DNA from: Hymenochaete sp. R1
Lineage: Eukaryota > Basidiomycota > Agaricomycetes > Hymenochaetales > Hymenochaetaceae
NCBI GenBank assembly: GCA_019400425.1
Contig: JAFREE010000052.1
Location: 1-64,000 of the forward strand
Direction of reading: 5' to 3'
DNA: 64,000 nt
The notes below the pieces were generated by a model, which was not told where the DNA came from, did not search any database, and was given only the letters and a program-made list of their open reading frames with translations. Position numbers and translations under genes: made by a program. This document shows, piece after piece, positions 1-11,586 of this stretch. Position 1 is the first letter of the stretch. Each line of letters begins with the position of its first letter.

Positions 1-1
1 G

Positions 2-328
2 CACGGACGAGGCGGATCATCAGATGAGGAATGGCGTGGAGCCGGAGGCAGTCCCCCTAGGAATGGAAATATGGGTGTGTACAACTCAAGTACGGGTATT
101 CCCGGGCAGAGAGCGCCAAAGTTTGCAAATCCTCGAGCAAAAGACGTCGGTCATGTTAGGGAGTCGAAGAAACCCCCCGGTACTGGTGTTTTTGGACCCG
201 GGCGTGGTGGTAGTGCGCGTGGAGGTCTCGTCGAACGCCCCGCGGCAACGATGGCGATAAACGCAAGTATGCTACAAACCAGCAAGCCTATCCGTGTCCT
301 TGCCAGAGGTGAAAAGCTCGACCCATGA
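2..328 (+). CDS. C-terminal end of an RG-rich protein (5' truncated by window edge)
   Basis: An open frame runs from the first bases of the window to a TGA at 326-328, giving about 108 residues. It is rich in Gly, Arg, Ser and Pro, with RGG-like pieces (GRGGSS, GRGGSARGG), which is typical of the disordered tail of an RNA-binding protein. The last residues (PIRVLARGEKLDP) loosely recall the SUZ motif found in RNA-binding proteins, but that is a weak resemblance. A good donor (CTAG|GTGAGT) lies at 355 and an acceptor near 538, so a 3'UTR intron or an alternative 3' end is possible. The N-terminal domain lies outside the window, so the function cannot be assigned. Confidence 0.45.
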   Translation, partial: HGRGGSSDEEWRGAGGSPPRNGNMGVYNSSTGIPGQRAPKFANPRAKDVGHVRESKKPPGTGVFGPGRGGSARGGLVERPAATMAINASMLQTSKPIRVLARGEKLDP

Positions 329-1443
329 ATCAAAGATTGGTTGCACAACCTAGGTGAGTATTCAAACGTCCTACTTCGCAATCCGGATGAACTGAGGGCA
401 AATCACCGCTAGTTTGGACTTGATTCTGTCAAATCATATATGTTCCCATACGAACTTGAGGCTCGAATATGTTTCCGATTCGTAAGTTGCTCCTGGCTCC
501 CTATTACCGACACCAACACTGATCGGTATCGTTTCCAGGATTCGATGCTTGATGAGCTTCTGACTCGTATATGGCCAAATCGGAAGAAAGCGAAATTGTG
601 GTTAAAAGTGACGGGGTTGCGATGAATGTGGGCAGTCGACGATTGCGTTCAGTTATTGCTGGAAAATATTCACATTCTATGTCCCATCCATACTTCGCCC
701 ATTGATCACTCTACTATTCCTCGTGACGGGCGCCATCATAGCCGCATTCTTGAATGCTCGACTGGTTGCTGTGACGGTGCTCCATTGCTCTGGCCGCGAT
801 CTCATCTGCGCTGTTTGCCATGATAGCAACTGAGCGGGTCGCTCGTCTTGAGTGTTTCTTATCTCTTCTGTTCATTCTTGAAATTATGCTTCTCCTTGCT
901 TCCCATGAATTTGTTTATCCCTCCCTCTTCCGTCCTTTATAAGGTCGTCTATGTGTCGTAGTTTCCCTCCAAGGCGATCATTCATGTATAGACGAACTGA
1001 CATATAGGCATACTTGCCTTTCTTGTGAATGTAGCGCTCTTCTCTCCCTAAGACTCCCTTGTTCTTGACTATTCATATTCAATTCTCTCTGCGATAAATA
1101 ACGTGGGTTGTGGCCCTCGTGTCATGGCATAAGAATGGTATCGTGTTACTAGATACATGATATAATAAAAGAGAAAAATGAAGATACATGTATTACTGCT
1201 ACGGGCCACCCAGCCACAAAGTAAAAAATGTCGGAGTCGGAACGTTGTAGCCGGAGCCGGACCGACAATAATCGACACTGCATTACTCTATTTGGTTACA
1301 AACACGTGACTTTCAACATCATTCTCGGGCTCGAGAAGCTTGCTTGCGCGCGCTCAACAACTTGCAATACACCTTTAACCGCGACGAACGTCCTCTACGT
1401 TCGGGCGCGCAGCTATCAACAAAGTCTCTGCGAGGGATAAGAC
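329..1443. other. Intergenic: 3' end of RG-rich gene and SAC3 promoter
   Basis: About 1.1 kb without a convincing gene. It includes a possible 3'UTR intron (about 355-538) of the upstream gene, AT-rich sequence around 1130-1190, and the presumed promoter and 5'UTR of SAC3 up to 1443. The short open frames here lack codon structure or homology that I recognise. Confidence 0.5.
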
Positions 1444-4400
1444 ATGCAAGCCGTTGCGCCGAACGACCATGCTTCAGCGTCCCACAAACCATCTCATTTC
1501 CGTGGTAGCAGCCGCGGCAGCAACCACAGCGCAGGTCACGCGAAGTCCAAGACTTGGGTCAATGGCCAGGCCTCCCATTCCAATTCGTCGACACCCGCGC
1601 CTGAAGGGAGATGGGAACGAGGACGTGGATCCCGGATGCTGAGGGGCCGAGGTGGTAGGGGTGCTATGACCGTTTCCGGTCGAGGTTCTCGAGCGACGTC
1701 TGCGAATTTGACGGAGGATGAGGACGAAGGTTTCTCCGATGCGGGACCTTCACAACTTACACCCCCTACGTCGAGCGGTAATGGTGTTACAAAGACATGG
1801 GAAGAGGTGCGTGCTGGATCCATTGTAGGATTTCGTTGCTCATGAGACCGATCATACTGCAATAATTTTGGGAACCTTTAGCTCGTCAAAGCCCGAGAAG
1901 TAGAGCGGGCTATCGCAATTAAAGAGGGAAAGATGGACGACCCAAATAAACCCAAGCGACTTGAAGACGCCATCACCATCGTTGGAACGTGCCGAGATAT
2001 GTGTCCCGAGTTTGAGAGGTATCGTCGGGAGCGCGAAAACAATTTGGACAAATGGGAATGCGTGGGTCTAACCTCTCTCTTAGCACTTTGCAACGATACA
2101 TCTGATTTTCACCCGTGTCATTAGATTATTGGCCCGGACGGAAAGCCGACGAAGAAAGTGGACCACGACAAAGCTGTGAAGATCTACGAGCGTGGTCAAG
2201 GAGACAAGATCATTCCGTCAGACTTAAGGCCTGCGCCAGTTCTGAAGGTAGATTAAGACTGTATTTGCATTCGTGCACCATGCTGATCGGAACTTTAGAG
2301 AACTCTTGACTATTTGTTCCACGATCTTATCCCTCGTGGTGGCTTTGCTGATACACAAGCATTTGTTCGTGACCGGTCACGAGCCGTTAGAAATGACTTC
2401 ACAATCCAAATGGACTACGGTCCTACTTCCATGGAATGCCACGAACGTTGTTCCCGATTTCATATACTTTCGCTGCATCTCCTATATGGGAATAAAAACT
2501 TCGACAGGGCTCTGGAAATTCAACAACTCATGAATTGTAAGAATTGACATTTAAACTTCGAGTCTCAAGGCTGACAAACCGTCCGCAAAGCCCTTCTGTC
2601 TTTGAAGGAGTTCTACGATGATCAAAGAGAGAAATACGAATGTCCAAACGAACTTGAAATGCGGATATATCATCGACTTGGACTCATCCGTGACCAGCAC
2701 GAGCGAAACGACCGTCCACCGCCACACATTGCAGCTGATCCAGCATTTCAGCTCATTACGCGTTTCAGGTCGCAAGTCCAAGCTGCTAGCAGTCCCATAA
2801 CGAAGGTATCAGAGATGAAAGCCGGTGAAGCGGCAATGGCTACATTTGGCGAGTTAGTGCTAGTGCTACGGGCCAGGCAGAATGACGTGATGGTTTTTCT
2901 CATTGCTTGCTTCCTCGAGCATATCTTTGGCAAAGATACAATCGATGACATTGAAGCAATAAGAGGTAAACTTGGCATCCAGGATATCATTAACGGCAAT
3001 TCGGCTGGTTTTTCCACTGGTAATATTGAAGATAGGGTTATTGACGAAGATATGTCCGATGTCGGAGAGGTCTCCAATAATGCCGGCGAAGACGACCTCG
3101 ATGCATTCATTCAAGGCGACGGGAGCATTGTAAACGATTCCGCCAATGAAGACGACGAGAATGCAAGGAATGACATTCCTTTTTCGAAGACGCCCGTAAC
3201 AAACGGAATTCCGACGTCAACCGTTTCTCCCTTCGGAGGCCTTTCGACATCGAAGTCTGCATTGGGTACGTCTTTGTTTTTGTTGCATTAAGGACCTCTT
3301 ATCAATTAATGTGCTGGATGCTCATGTTTTCAGATACAAGATCGACACAATCCTCCTTTGGCAGTCCAGCCGGTTCAGTTTTTGGAAATCTCGTGAGCTC
3401 AGCCTCGATGCCAGCAGGACTCGGGACCGCAAGCACATCGTCAGTCTTTGGCAGCACCTCCGGGTCCAGCTCAAATGTTTTTGGAGGACCGGTTTTTGGT
3501 CTGGCATCATCAGGCAGCCCTTTCGCTACACAGAGTCAAGACCCCACAAAGCTTACCGTTCCTGCTTTAAACACGCCCCCGAAACCGCCCGCTGTCCGAG
3601 AGCCGAAGAGAAAGAGCCTCGCAGACTTTGCTCCGTTAGCCTCACTTGGCGATGAGGATCGTGTCCCACCTTCCGAAGCTGTTCGATTCCCCTCTCCCCC
3701 TCCTCCATTTGCTGCGTCAAACAGCGCTCCGACTCTCAATCCAGATGCCCAGTCTTTCGAACCAACAAGTTTCAGAACCTCCGTATCCTCATCCAATGTA
3801 GCATCTGGCTCCAAATCACCTTTGACGCCCCTCCGCACTGAAACATTATCTCAAAGCAATTCTGATCCAAGTAGTCGATCTTTCGCTACACCCATCATCT
3901 CTCCTGGCCTGCGATTCTTCCCCACACCATCACAAGTCCGAGGCAGCCCGCTCTCCATCAACACGGATTCACTTCTGAAGGTGAATGCGGATCGTTCGAA
4001 AGAGTCAACTATCGAATCACCTTTGGCACCTCCACCCTTACAACGAAAAGGTATTATCTCCCTACCCGGGACACCTACAAATTCTTTTTCTGCATCAGCG
4101 CTTCCTCAAGCCGGACCTTCTACCCCTTCAACTCCTTATCATTTTCCTGGTCTACAAGTAAACGTATCGGCAACTACCACAAGTATACCACAACCCATCT
4201 CACCAAATACTCTAATGCCACGACAGCCTACCCCTTCATTACAACCCACCCCATCAACTTCTTACCAATCATTTTCGTCCCTATCACCACCACAGGTCAA
4301 TGGTAGCTCTAGAGCATCTGAAACTCGATTAAAAATGCCGCGACTCTCAAACACCGAACTTAAAGCGAAGGCAGACGATTTCTACGTGCGTCACATTCGG

Positions 4401-6606
4401 CGCGAAGATATCTTTAGGCATTGGAGGAAGAAGACGGCGGATTCTCTAGCGTGGAAAGAAGCTTGTCGGCGAAGTGAAGAGTACAAGCACAAATTACAGC
4501 AGTCGCCTAACATTGGCAGCAATATTCCTTCCATGTCATCGTCGTCTTCGTTTAAAAGACAACGAAGTATATCTTCTTTAAATGAACCAGAACCGTCAAG
4601 AAATCGGCGAAAGCAGAAAAGAATATCGACCAATGGTACAGATAGTCGTACGGACGAGGAGCTTGTTGAGCGACTGACCAAGGTGAATCGGAATCGTCGT
4701 TTTTCAAGGTCCAAGACTGAATACGCCACCAGAACAAAGAGTTGCACGATAAAAGATGGGCGAAGGGTTCCTTTGTGCGGGCCATCCGTAAACACATCGC
4801 TCGCAACTATGGCGAAGCGCTGCCTAACTGGATGGCTTGGCTATGTTTGAACTCGGACAATGACCGGACAGCGATATGGTTGGAGCAGAAGTTCGATGTG
4901 CCCGGATCAGGGCAATGGAGGACCGAAAACGTTTTTGCCATTTCTGCGGCCTTGAATGAGCCTTCTACTCCGACCACGGGGTTTCCGGGGCTGATCATTT
5001 TTGAATGCACACCTTTGGAAGAAGTTGACGATGAACTGGAAAGGTATGTTCGCTACTTCGCCGACGGTTCAAGGCTCATATCTAAATTCAGGAAATACCG
5101 AATATTAGACGACCTTTCTCGCTTAAGGGACATAATAGCACTTCTTAACGCTGACGATCATTACGAACCTTCTTTCCTCTTTATTAATTGGGATTCAAAA
5201 GGCGTTTCAACGGATATCCTGGACGTGGTAGGTTTTTAACATAATGATGCCAAGTTCAGCTTTTTTACGGTTAGTCAAGGTCGAAAAGCATGTCACTGAC
5301 GAAAGAATACGTATGATGGCGACAGTAGCTTTGACGAATGATGACCCGGATGCTGTTTTCGTGGAAAGTTTACAAACTCTGGATTTGGATCTACGAGGCG
5401 AGAGGGTTGAGATTCTAAACTTGCACGGTGCGTCATGTGGATAGGGCTGGAAACAAGATACTGAAATGTTTTACAGATCTACTCGACAACATTATTGTTT
5501 CTTGGAAAGAGTCCGCGTCAGTGTGGCTGGAAGCGTGTTATGAGGACGACCTGGTCAACCGGATATTATTCAGTCATGTCTTGGAGACGTTCGTGATTAG
5601 CCTAAATAAAGCGCTCGTTATTGTACAGCGCCTCTGGAATTGTAAGTCCTTGCGAGAAAAGCCAATTCCCATCCCGCCTTTCGGTTTCTCTCGAGACGAA
5701 GAGTGAGTTTTTTAAGCCATGACACACTCGATCCTGACGTGCTCATTCGCTTGACAAATTAGATCTTTACCAGACTCCATCTGTTCCTGGCTTCATTCGA
5801 CAGCATTCAACTTGTCATATCCTTCCAGCGGCCTCTCTTTAGCAGATTTCAATCTGGGTGCGTTTTCATATATGAACATGAAGAAATGATACTGATGCTG
5901 GAACAATAGACACGGAGTGCCGCTCTATTTTTGACCATCTTCCTCGTCTCGCATATCTCGAGCTCACTCGCTTTATCCCTGATTCGACAAATGTAAAGCC
6001 CATCGCCAAAAAGGCTTTAGCACGTTCCCTCACCGAGGTTGAACAACTGGTTGAAAAGACACAGTCGCAGTTGAGACAAACCAATGCCTCGCTACCACGA
6101 ATGAGCAACAAGCGGCCCTCGGGGATGCGAGAGATGTCAGTGGATAGTATTGACTTGGACAATAATGAAGTGTATGAGTCGGTATCAAGGGGCGTTAGGT
6201 ACGTTTTACCTCCATTACGCGCGATGACGTCTAAGTTGACTATTCCACAATCTCAAGCCCTGTATCCCAGCGCATTTCCAATAACTGTAATGGTGCTTCG
6301 TCCGGGAAGCGTCCTCGTGTATCTCTTACCGCCGCGTCTCAATCACTGGATGATTCCGCCGGTTTTCATTCATTTTCCAATGGCCATAATCGAGCAAATC
6401 AGAATGGAGCCCTCGATGTTGATGATGAGGCTCTAATCTACACCGCGGACGGCCAGGACTCCGGAGAAGCGTCGTCACCAACTCCATCCATGGCCCCTTC
6501 AGTTGCATCGACGACTACGCAAGTTACGCTGGCGATGCTGAGGGCGCTATCGCGAGATGTTTTAAGTAATTACGGGAAGGGGAAGGGGAAGGAAAGAAGG
6601 GCGTAG
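1444..6606 (+). CDS. SAC3: SAC3/GANP-domain mRNA export factor (TREX-2 scaffold)
   Basis: Large scaffold of the TREX-2 complex, which couples transcription to mRNA export at the nuclear pore. About 1,450-1,500 aa in a dozen or more exons. Exon 1 (1444-1806) is a disordered, RG-rich N-terminus. The SAC3/GANP core starts in exon 2 (1882) with the hallmark GTCRDMCPEFERYRRE, then AVKIYERGQGDKIIPSDLRP, GGFADTQAFVRDRSRAVRND and FHILSLHLLYG. An FG-nucleoporin-like stretch follows at about 3350-3540 (SVFG, NVFG, PVFG), then a long Ser/Pro/Thr-rich linker. Near 4340-4500 an ADDFY...FRHWRKK segment resembles the CID helix that binds centrin/Sus1. A 50-bp intron at 4683-4732 restores the frame (LTK|NKEL). 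A further folded region runs at about 4740-5870. The protein ends with ALSRDVLSNYGKGKGKERRA. The start was chosen as the first in-frame Met joined by a clean donor to the core. The exact 3' exon borders are less certain. Confidence 0.9.
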
Positions 6607-7194
6607 AGAGTCGCAGAGCTGTTGAGGTTTGGAGTGTGTGATTTTCAGTTTCGCGTATTTGTCTGTGTCGGTCGTATATCAGGCAATGTTTTCGTTGAGC
6701 ACTTTTATTGCTAGCCGCAACCGTGTCTCTTGGTTTTCATTATTTGCTATAGTGCATGTCTTGAGCATATTTATGTACTTTTTAACACATTGGAGTTGAG
6801 CACGAGCTTTATATCCTTCCACAAAATACAATTGCACCACGCACTTTGTTTAATGCCAGTATCATCGTCGTCTTAAGGGCCCTGCCAACCTGTAAGTTCG
6901 AGAGTGAGATTTTGCGACGGAATGAATCTTATATCGACGAATTTGATACAACGACAACGTGTCATATTTCAAGCGTTAGAAGAAGGCTGTTCCAGAAATC
7001 CATACAATCTGCGAGCAATGTACAAACAAATGAGGCGACACATGCCAACTCGAGGATAAGGCATGCATGTATAGCAATTCAAAATTGTTTCACCATATCC
7101 GCATCACTTGAATGCCATTGGCAGAGTCAATAGTCACATTTGGAGATCTTATATCAATCGCAGTTTCAGTATTATAAATCCATATGCGCATACC
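6607..7194. other. Convergent intergenic region
   Basis: 588 bp between the SAC3 stop and the 3' end of a convergent minus-strand gene. AT-rich, with no coding signal that I recognise; presumably the two 3'UTRs and polyadenylation sites. Confidence 0.5.
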
Positions 7195-8166
7195 CTACGA
7201 TCCGGCTTCGCGCTCCTTATTCTCTTTCAAGAACGCATCCAGCCCATCCGATTTCCTCGGCAGCTCTTTACCTACGATATCTTTGTACCGTCGATTAAGT
7301 TCATCACCCTCTCCGAACAGTTGCCTGTACTTGGCGAGCTCTTCGTTCAAATTGTCTGTATATCTCTTCATCGACTGCGATTTATAAGCCGACTTTGATG
7401 TATCGCATCGATCGCGTAAGATTCTCAGGAAACCTTCGGCACAGATACAACGATGGTAGTACTCCTCGAGAAGCGCTTCAGGAAATGTGCTACCCTCTCT
7501 GCCATCGAATAGCTCGGGAAGTGGTCTTGCCTTGTTCCCGAGCCGGACTTTGGCATCTCGATACCTGATACCGAACATCTCGCGCTGCTGTACCAGCAAC
7601 TGATACCATTTCTTAGCTGTATTTTCTTTGCCATGAGGCGCGTCCGGAGAAGCAATGACGTCGGGAATCTCATGTGCCAGAATACTATTTTTCTTCACTG
7701 TGGCTTTGATTCCCAGAAGACATTCTAATTCATCAACTCGGCGATTGAAAGAACGATGCCCAATAAGCGAGTCGTAAGCTTTGTAGTTTTTGTCACTGAC
7801 ATCTAAGTTCTCTTCGCTGGCCAATATAGCGAGGTGCTTAGCGTCGACTATCTCGGCCAGGCGATGGGTTTCTTCTATGGCAGCCAATCCAGTCAATGGT
7901 TCCGGTAGATGATCGCAGTGAATACGTATTTCGACCGGATGCCATTCCTTCGGAGTTTCAGTAGGTCCTCCTGCTGCTGAAGGGGCCACAACGGGGAACG
8001 AAGTAGGTCCAGGGACAACAAGGTGATCAACTGGGATATAATCGGTGGTTTGTGGTGGTGGTGGATCATCTGGGATCTGTTCGGTCGTACGACGTTTTTC
8101 AGGAGGCCTCAATTCCTCGAACGCAGAATCTAGCCCACGGCCGCGTTTTTTCGATCCAGAAGCCAT
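7195..8166 (-). CDS. Uncharacterised protein, member 1 of a tandem paralogous pair
   Basis: Single-exon gene of 323 aa. I do not recognise the family. The N-terminus has basic nuclear-localisation-like patches (KKRGRG, PEKRRTT) followed by a Pro-rich linker. The rest is mostly predicted helical and shares strong blocks with the neighbour at 9341-10450: IHCDHLPEPLTGLAA, EIVDAKHL, RRVDELECLLGIK, ELFDGREGS, EALLEEYYHRCI, LNEELAKYRQLF and GKELPRKSD. The conserved Cys/His (EEYYHRCI) and charged residues suggest a folded domain kept under constraint. Start: the Met at 8166 begins MASGSKK, equivalent to MASESSK in the paralogue, which supports the choice. No signal peptide or membrane segment. Likely nuclear, but the function is unknown. 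Confidence 0.75.
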   Translation of the reverse strand: MASGSKKRGRGLDSAFEELRPPEKRRTTEQIPDDPPPPQTTDYIPVDHLVVPGPTSFPVVAPSAAGGPTETPKEWHPVEIRIHCDHLPEPLTGLAAIEETHRLAEIVDAKHLAILASEENLDVSDKNYKAYDSLIGHRSFNRRVDELECLLGIKATVKKNSILAHEIPDVIASPDAPHGKENTAKKWYQLLVQQREMFGIRYRDAKVRLGNKARPLPELFDGREGSTFPEALLEEYYHRCICAEGFLRILRDRCDTSKSAYKSQSMKRYTDNLNEELAKYRQLFGEGDELNRRYKDIVGKELPRKSDGLDAFLKENKEREAGS

Positions 8167-9340
8167 GAAGAACTTGGGTGAAGTGAAAGGCAGGGAAAGA
8201 GAAGGAGGAGAACAGAGAGGGAGGGGGGGGGGGGGGGAGGCTGGCAGATTGAGGGTACTGAGCAGAGTAGGAACGGGACCTTGAAATAGGATAGCAAAAC
8301 AAGCGTCGAGCAGATTACTAAGAGGAAATCTGGATTAGATAGTACATTAGATAATATCATTGCACGCACACCATGGGTACCAAGTGAGGATAGGCACAAT
8401 CAATTAGCCCGGCAAAGTAAACGTCCCAGCAGTGGAAAGTGACCGCTACTTGATCCTAAGAACAAACAAATCCCAGTGGGCAGTCCATACATTTGACTGG
8501 GGGTGGACATAATGCGTACCTTTGTATGTACACCGTATCGTTGAAAAGCGAAGCTACTTTCTTTTTTCAGGCATTCTGCAGCCTACCCTGGTCAACGACG
8601 GCAAAGTAGCATCGTCAACTACCGCTGAAAGATAACATATAAGAGAACTGAGGTTGGCTTGCACGCAAAGTTGCGCCCGAGGCCTATTTCAAACCTTGCG
8701 CGCGTTCCCATCGATATTTAGCAATGGCAAAGTGTTTGAAATAGAAGGCGGTCATGATGCAATCCGTTGACTGCCGAGTGGCCTGGGTTAAACGGCATAG
8801 TCAAAATATCATTCAATGCCTTCAGGTAGTTCTTCAATCACCGAAGTAAAAGCGACACTTGTATCTTCTGTTTGGTGTCATTATCTTACCTAGAGCCTAG
8901 AGGAATGGAATGGAGCGAAAGTGGTATAAATTCAAGTCCCTGGAGGCAATTGTGGAGCGGCATTGGGTCAATGCGATGGCGGGAAAGAGAAGAGAGAGCG
9001 CTTCAAGAAGAGAATCAAGAGTTTAGAGAGTTTAGATAATAAAATCAGCTGGCACGTGTTATTTCTGTATTTGGTACTAAATTCCCACTTGTTTGCCTTG
9101 CCATTGCAACCTTCGCCTCAGATTTCACTCAACAAGCAACGACACTCTCACTAGTGTCTGCAGATATTGCGAAGGAGAGAAGAGGTTTGAACGGCCAACA
9201 TTGTTTGGGATGGTATCAATTTTGTTTTCCGTGATGATCCTGTGACGTGCCAGTAGAGTGCTACATTCGGTATATGCGATTCAAGTCAAAGGTCAAGCCT
9301 CGACTCTAAAAGCATACTAGTACAAAGAGGTGAGATTATA
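8167..9340. other. Intergenic between the two unknown paralogues
   Basis: 1.17 kb holding the promoter of the first paralogue and the 3' flank of the second. A 15-base G run lies at 8223-8237, 57 bp upstream of the 8166 start. No gene or repeat family recognised. Confidence 0.45.
8223..8237 (+). repeat. Poly-G homopolymer (15 bases)
   Basis: Uninterrupted run of 15 G on the plus strand in the 5' flank of the minus-strand gene starting at 8166, so it reads as poly-C in that gene's 5'UTR or promoter. Run length may be unreliable in the assembly. Confidence 0.9.
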
Positions 9341-10450
9341 TCAATTTCTTCTATAAAGCGGAATGGTATTGTTGGATTCCCCTGGCAAGCGGAATGAATC
9401 CTCCTTGCGCTTCATCATCAAAAACGTCTTCAGGTCATCCGACTTCTCCGGCAACTCCTTTCCAGTGATTATTTTGTACTTACTGATAAGCTCGTCGTCT
9501 GCTGCGAACAAAACCCGACTCTTAGCAAGCTCCTCGTTCCATTGTTTCGCTAAGGTTTTGCAAGCGGCCGCCAGCCTTTTGTACTCGTTGGACGTCGTAC
9601 TCGAATTCTGCCTCCGAAGCGAATCGAACTTGACGTAGCGATAGTGCAAGATCCTCAGAGTACCCTCGGCTATTATGCAGCGGTGGTAGTACTCTTCGAG
9701 GAGCGCCTCGACCGTAGAACTACCATTCTTGCCATCAAACAGCTCCGGAACTCGCGCCCTTGAGTTGCTACTGACCCGTTCTTCAGCACCCTTGCGCTTT
9801 CGGTTGACGCTTTCCCGGAGACCTTCCAATCGCTTGAACCAGGCCTTTGCCCTGTTCTGTATACCAGAAGGCGTATCGGGGGTGACGATAACGTTAGGGA
9901 TGTCCTCCAGGGTGGTGACTTTTGTGTGGAAGTTTTTTATACCGAGGAGACATTCCAGCTCGTCGACTCGTCGATGGAAAGAACGGTAGCTGATAATGGA
10001 GCAGTAGTCGTTCTCGACCCGCTTCGACGGCGAGTTCTCCTCACTTTGTACGATAGTGAGACGTTGTGCGTCGACTATTTCTCCCAAGCGATAAACCTCC
10101 TCCAGTGCGGCAAGTCCGGTCAACGGATGTGGTATATAGTCGCAGTGGATGGTCATTTGCATCGGTTCCCAAGTTGTCGATAGATTGGGCAGCTTGGCCG
10201 AAGATGAAGCTTCATCAAAGGTCGCCTGTGCAATGGGCGGGGGTCCGGGAACGAAACAAGGACTTTTTGAAGAGTCCTCGACTCCAAGTTGTGTACTAGG
10301 ATTGGGCATCAGAGGCTTGAAGTTTTGCTGAGTGATATGTCGATTGGTTGCAGCTTCCGCAGCCTGACTAGTAGCCTGGCGCTTTCCGGGCCTACGGTCT
10401 GAGGCATCTGATTCTGTTTCGAGAGCGCGCTTACTTGATTCAGAGGCCAT
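9341..10450 (-). CDS. Uncharacterised protein, member 2 of a tandem paralogous pair
   Basis: Single-exon gene of 369 aa, paralogous to the gene at 7195-8166 in the same orientation about 1.2 kb away. Shared blocks are MASES/GSK at the start, IHCDYIPHPLTGLAA, RLGEIVDAQ, SFHRRVDELECLLGIK, ARVPELFDGKNGS, EALLEEYYHRCI, WNEELAKSRVLF and KELPEKSD. It carries an extra Ser/Thr/Pro-rich N-terminal segment and a longer C-terminus (RKEDSFRLPGESNNT). A basic stretch (RRPGKRQ) may act as a nuclear signal. I do not recognise a named domain. Tandem duplication with considerable divergence, but with the same conserved blocks kept, argues that both copies are functional. Confidence 0.75.
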   Translation of the reverse strand: MASESSKRALETESDASDRRPGKRQATSQAAEAATNRHITQQNFKPLMPNPSTQLGVEDSSKSPCFVPGPPPIAQATFDEASSSAKLPNLSTTWEPMQMTIHCDYIPHPLTGLAALEEVYRLGEIVDAQRLTIVQSEENSPSKRVENDYCSIISYRSFHRRVDELECLLGIKNFHTKVTTLEDIPNVIVTPDTPSGIQNRAKAWFKRLEGLRESVNRKRKGAEERVSSNSRARVPELFDGKNGSSTVEALLEEYYHRCIIAEGTLRILHYRYVKFDSLRRQNSSTTSNEYKRLAAACKTLAKQWNEELAKSRVLFAADDELISKYKIITGKELPEKSDDLKTFLMMKRKEDSFRLPGESNNTIPLYRRN

Positions 10451-11227
10451 GAATCAGATACCGAAAGTAAGGCAAGTGCAGGATAAAGTGGCCGGGAAGT
10501 GAGTGAGACGGTCGCGGAGTAGGCCAATAATGACGATTCGCTGTAAGGTATCAATTGAGCGATAAAAAAGGGCAGAGAAGCAGAAATCTCTCTCGTTCCA
10601 GACATTATAATATTCCGCAGACTTACCTGAGGCCGTGGGAGACTTTCAGGCAAAGTCCTTTATCATCACTGCAAAGACGACTGGGTATAATTTGCGGGAA
10701 AGACAAAGTAGTCTCGTGGCTCAATGAATACAAAGCAAAGATTGACCGGAATTCATTGCCGTTATGAGACTTTTACAGTCTTGAGTATAGCCATTTCACG
10801 GAAAAGCAAAGCGCCGGACTTGCAAAGAGCGACTCGGAGTACTGAGGTAGCTACCATTTGCGATGGCAAGCGTGACTCTTCGTTCGAGATGTATGATTCT
10901 GAGGTTCGTGATTACGCTTTAGTTGTGGGTCTGCGACAGCACAGAAAGGCGGATATGTCTCGGTTGCGGGTAGTAGTAGATCTAGAGTCAGAAGGAACGC
11001 GCTTGAAGTCGAAAAGGGCGAGCGTTTCTTTATCGGAAGTCGCTGCTTACTAAGCTCATTCTTTTTGGTACGCGATCCCCACCTGCTTTTTCCGTGTCGA
11101 AGCAAGCACTATGACAAGAACCCATTCAACCTTTTTTTTCGCAAACGAGCTTTAGTAGTGGGTTGAAAATTTTCAAACCCATAAGTATGCATTTACTTAA
11201 TCAAACGCCCGTAATGGTACTCTGCGG

Positions 11228-11545
11228 CATGTACAGCCGACCGCGTCACTGGGGCTGATGTTCGACGCCTCATCTCGCTGTGGTCATTCCCTACCGCTAC
11301 GGTTCCTCTGCCTTCCTCTTGGCTCGAACGTGCTTGATATTACGGTACCGCTCGACACTGATGAACGTTGGCTCATTCCATTCATCGAGCCGGAGCCGTG
11401 GAGCGACCCAGCTTAATGTTCACGCTGGTAAAAGGCTTGGAACAGCTCACGGTCTTGATGCTCGATTTCTCAGAGTACTCTTTTACCATCTGCCTTCTAC
11501 AGGCGGACCTTAGCTTCGAGCTTTTCTTAGACGCTTGATAGCTCA
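11228..11545 (+). pseudogene. Possible broken relic of an F-box-like protein gene
   Basis: Two frames look protein-like and join across a one-base shift. One reads LISLWSFPTATVPLPSSWLERA; the next continues LDITVPLDTDERWLIPFIEP before a stop; a third piece reads LEQLTVLMLDFSEYSF. The pattern of a residue run ending WLERS/A followed by LDI/LDV is common in agaricomycete F-box proteins downstream of the F-box. No intact start, no F-box and several stops. This is a weak call, made from pattern only. Confidence 0.2.
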
Positions 11546-11572
11546 TCGATTACATCAGAATTGAAGTAAGCA

Positions 11573-11586
11573 CCCCCCCCCCCCCC
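11573..11586 (+). repeat. Poly-C homopolymer (14 bases)
   Basis: Run of 14 C in intergenic DNA downstream of the possible relic. No function inferred. Confidence 0.9.

Noticed and set aside
4683..4850. Apparent frameshift in SAC3 near 4.7 kb
   Set aside because: A standard 50-bp GT-AG intron (4683-4732) joins the two frames exactly, so the gene is intact.
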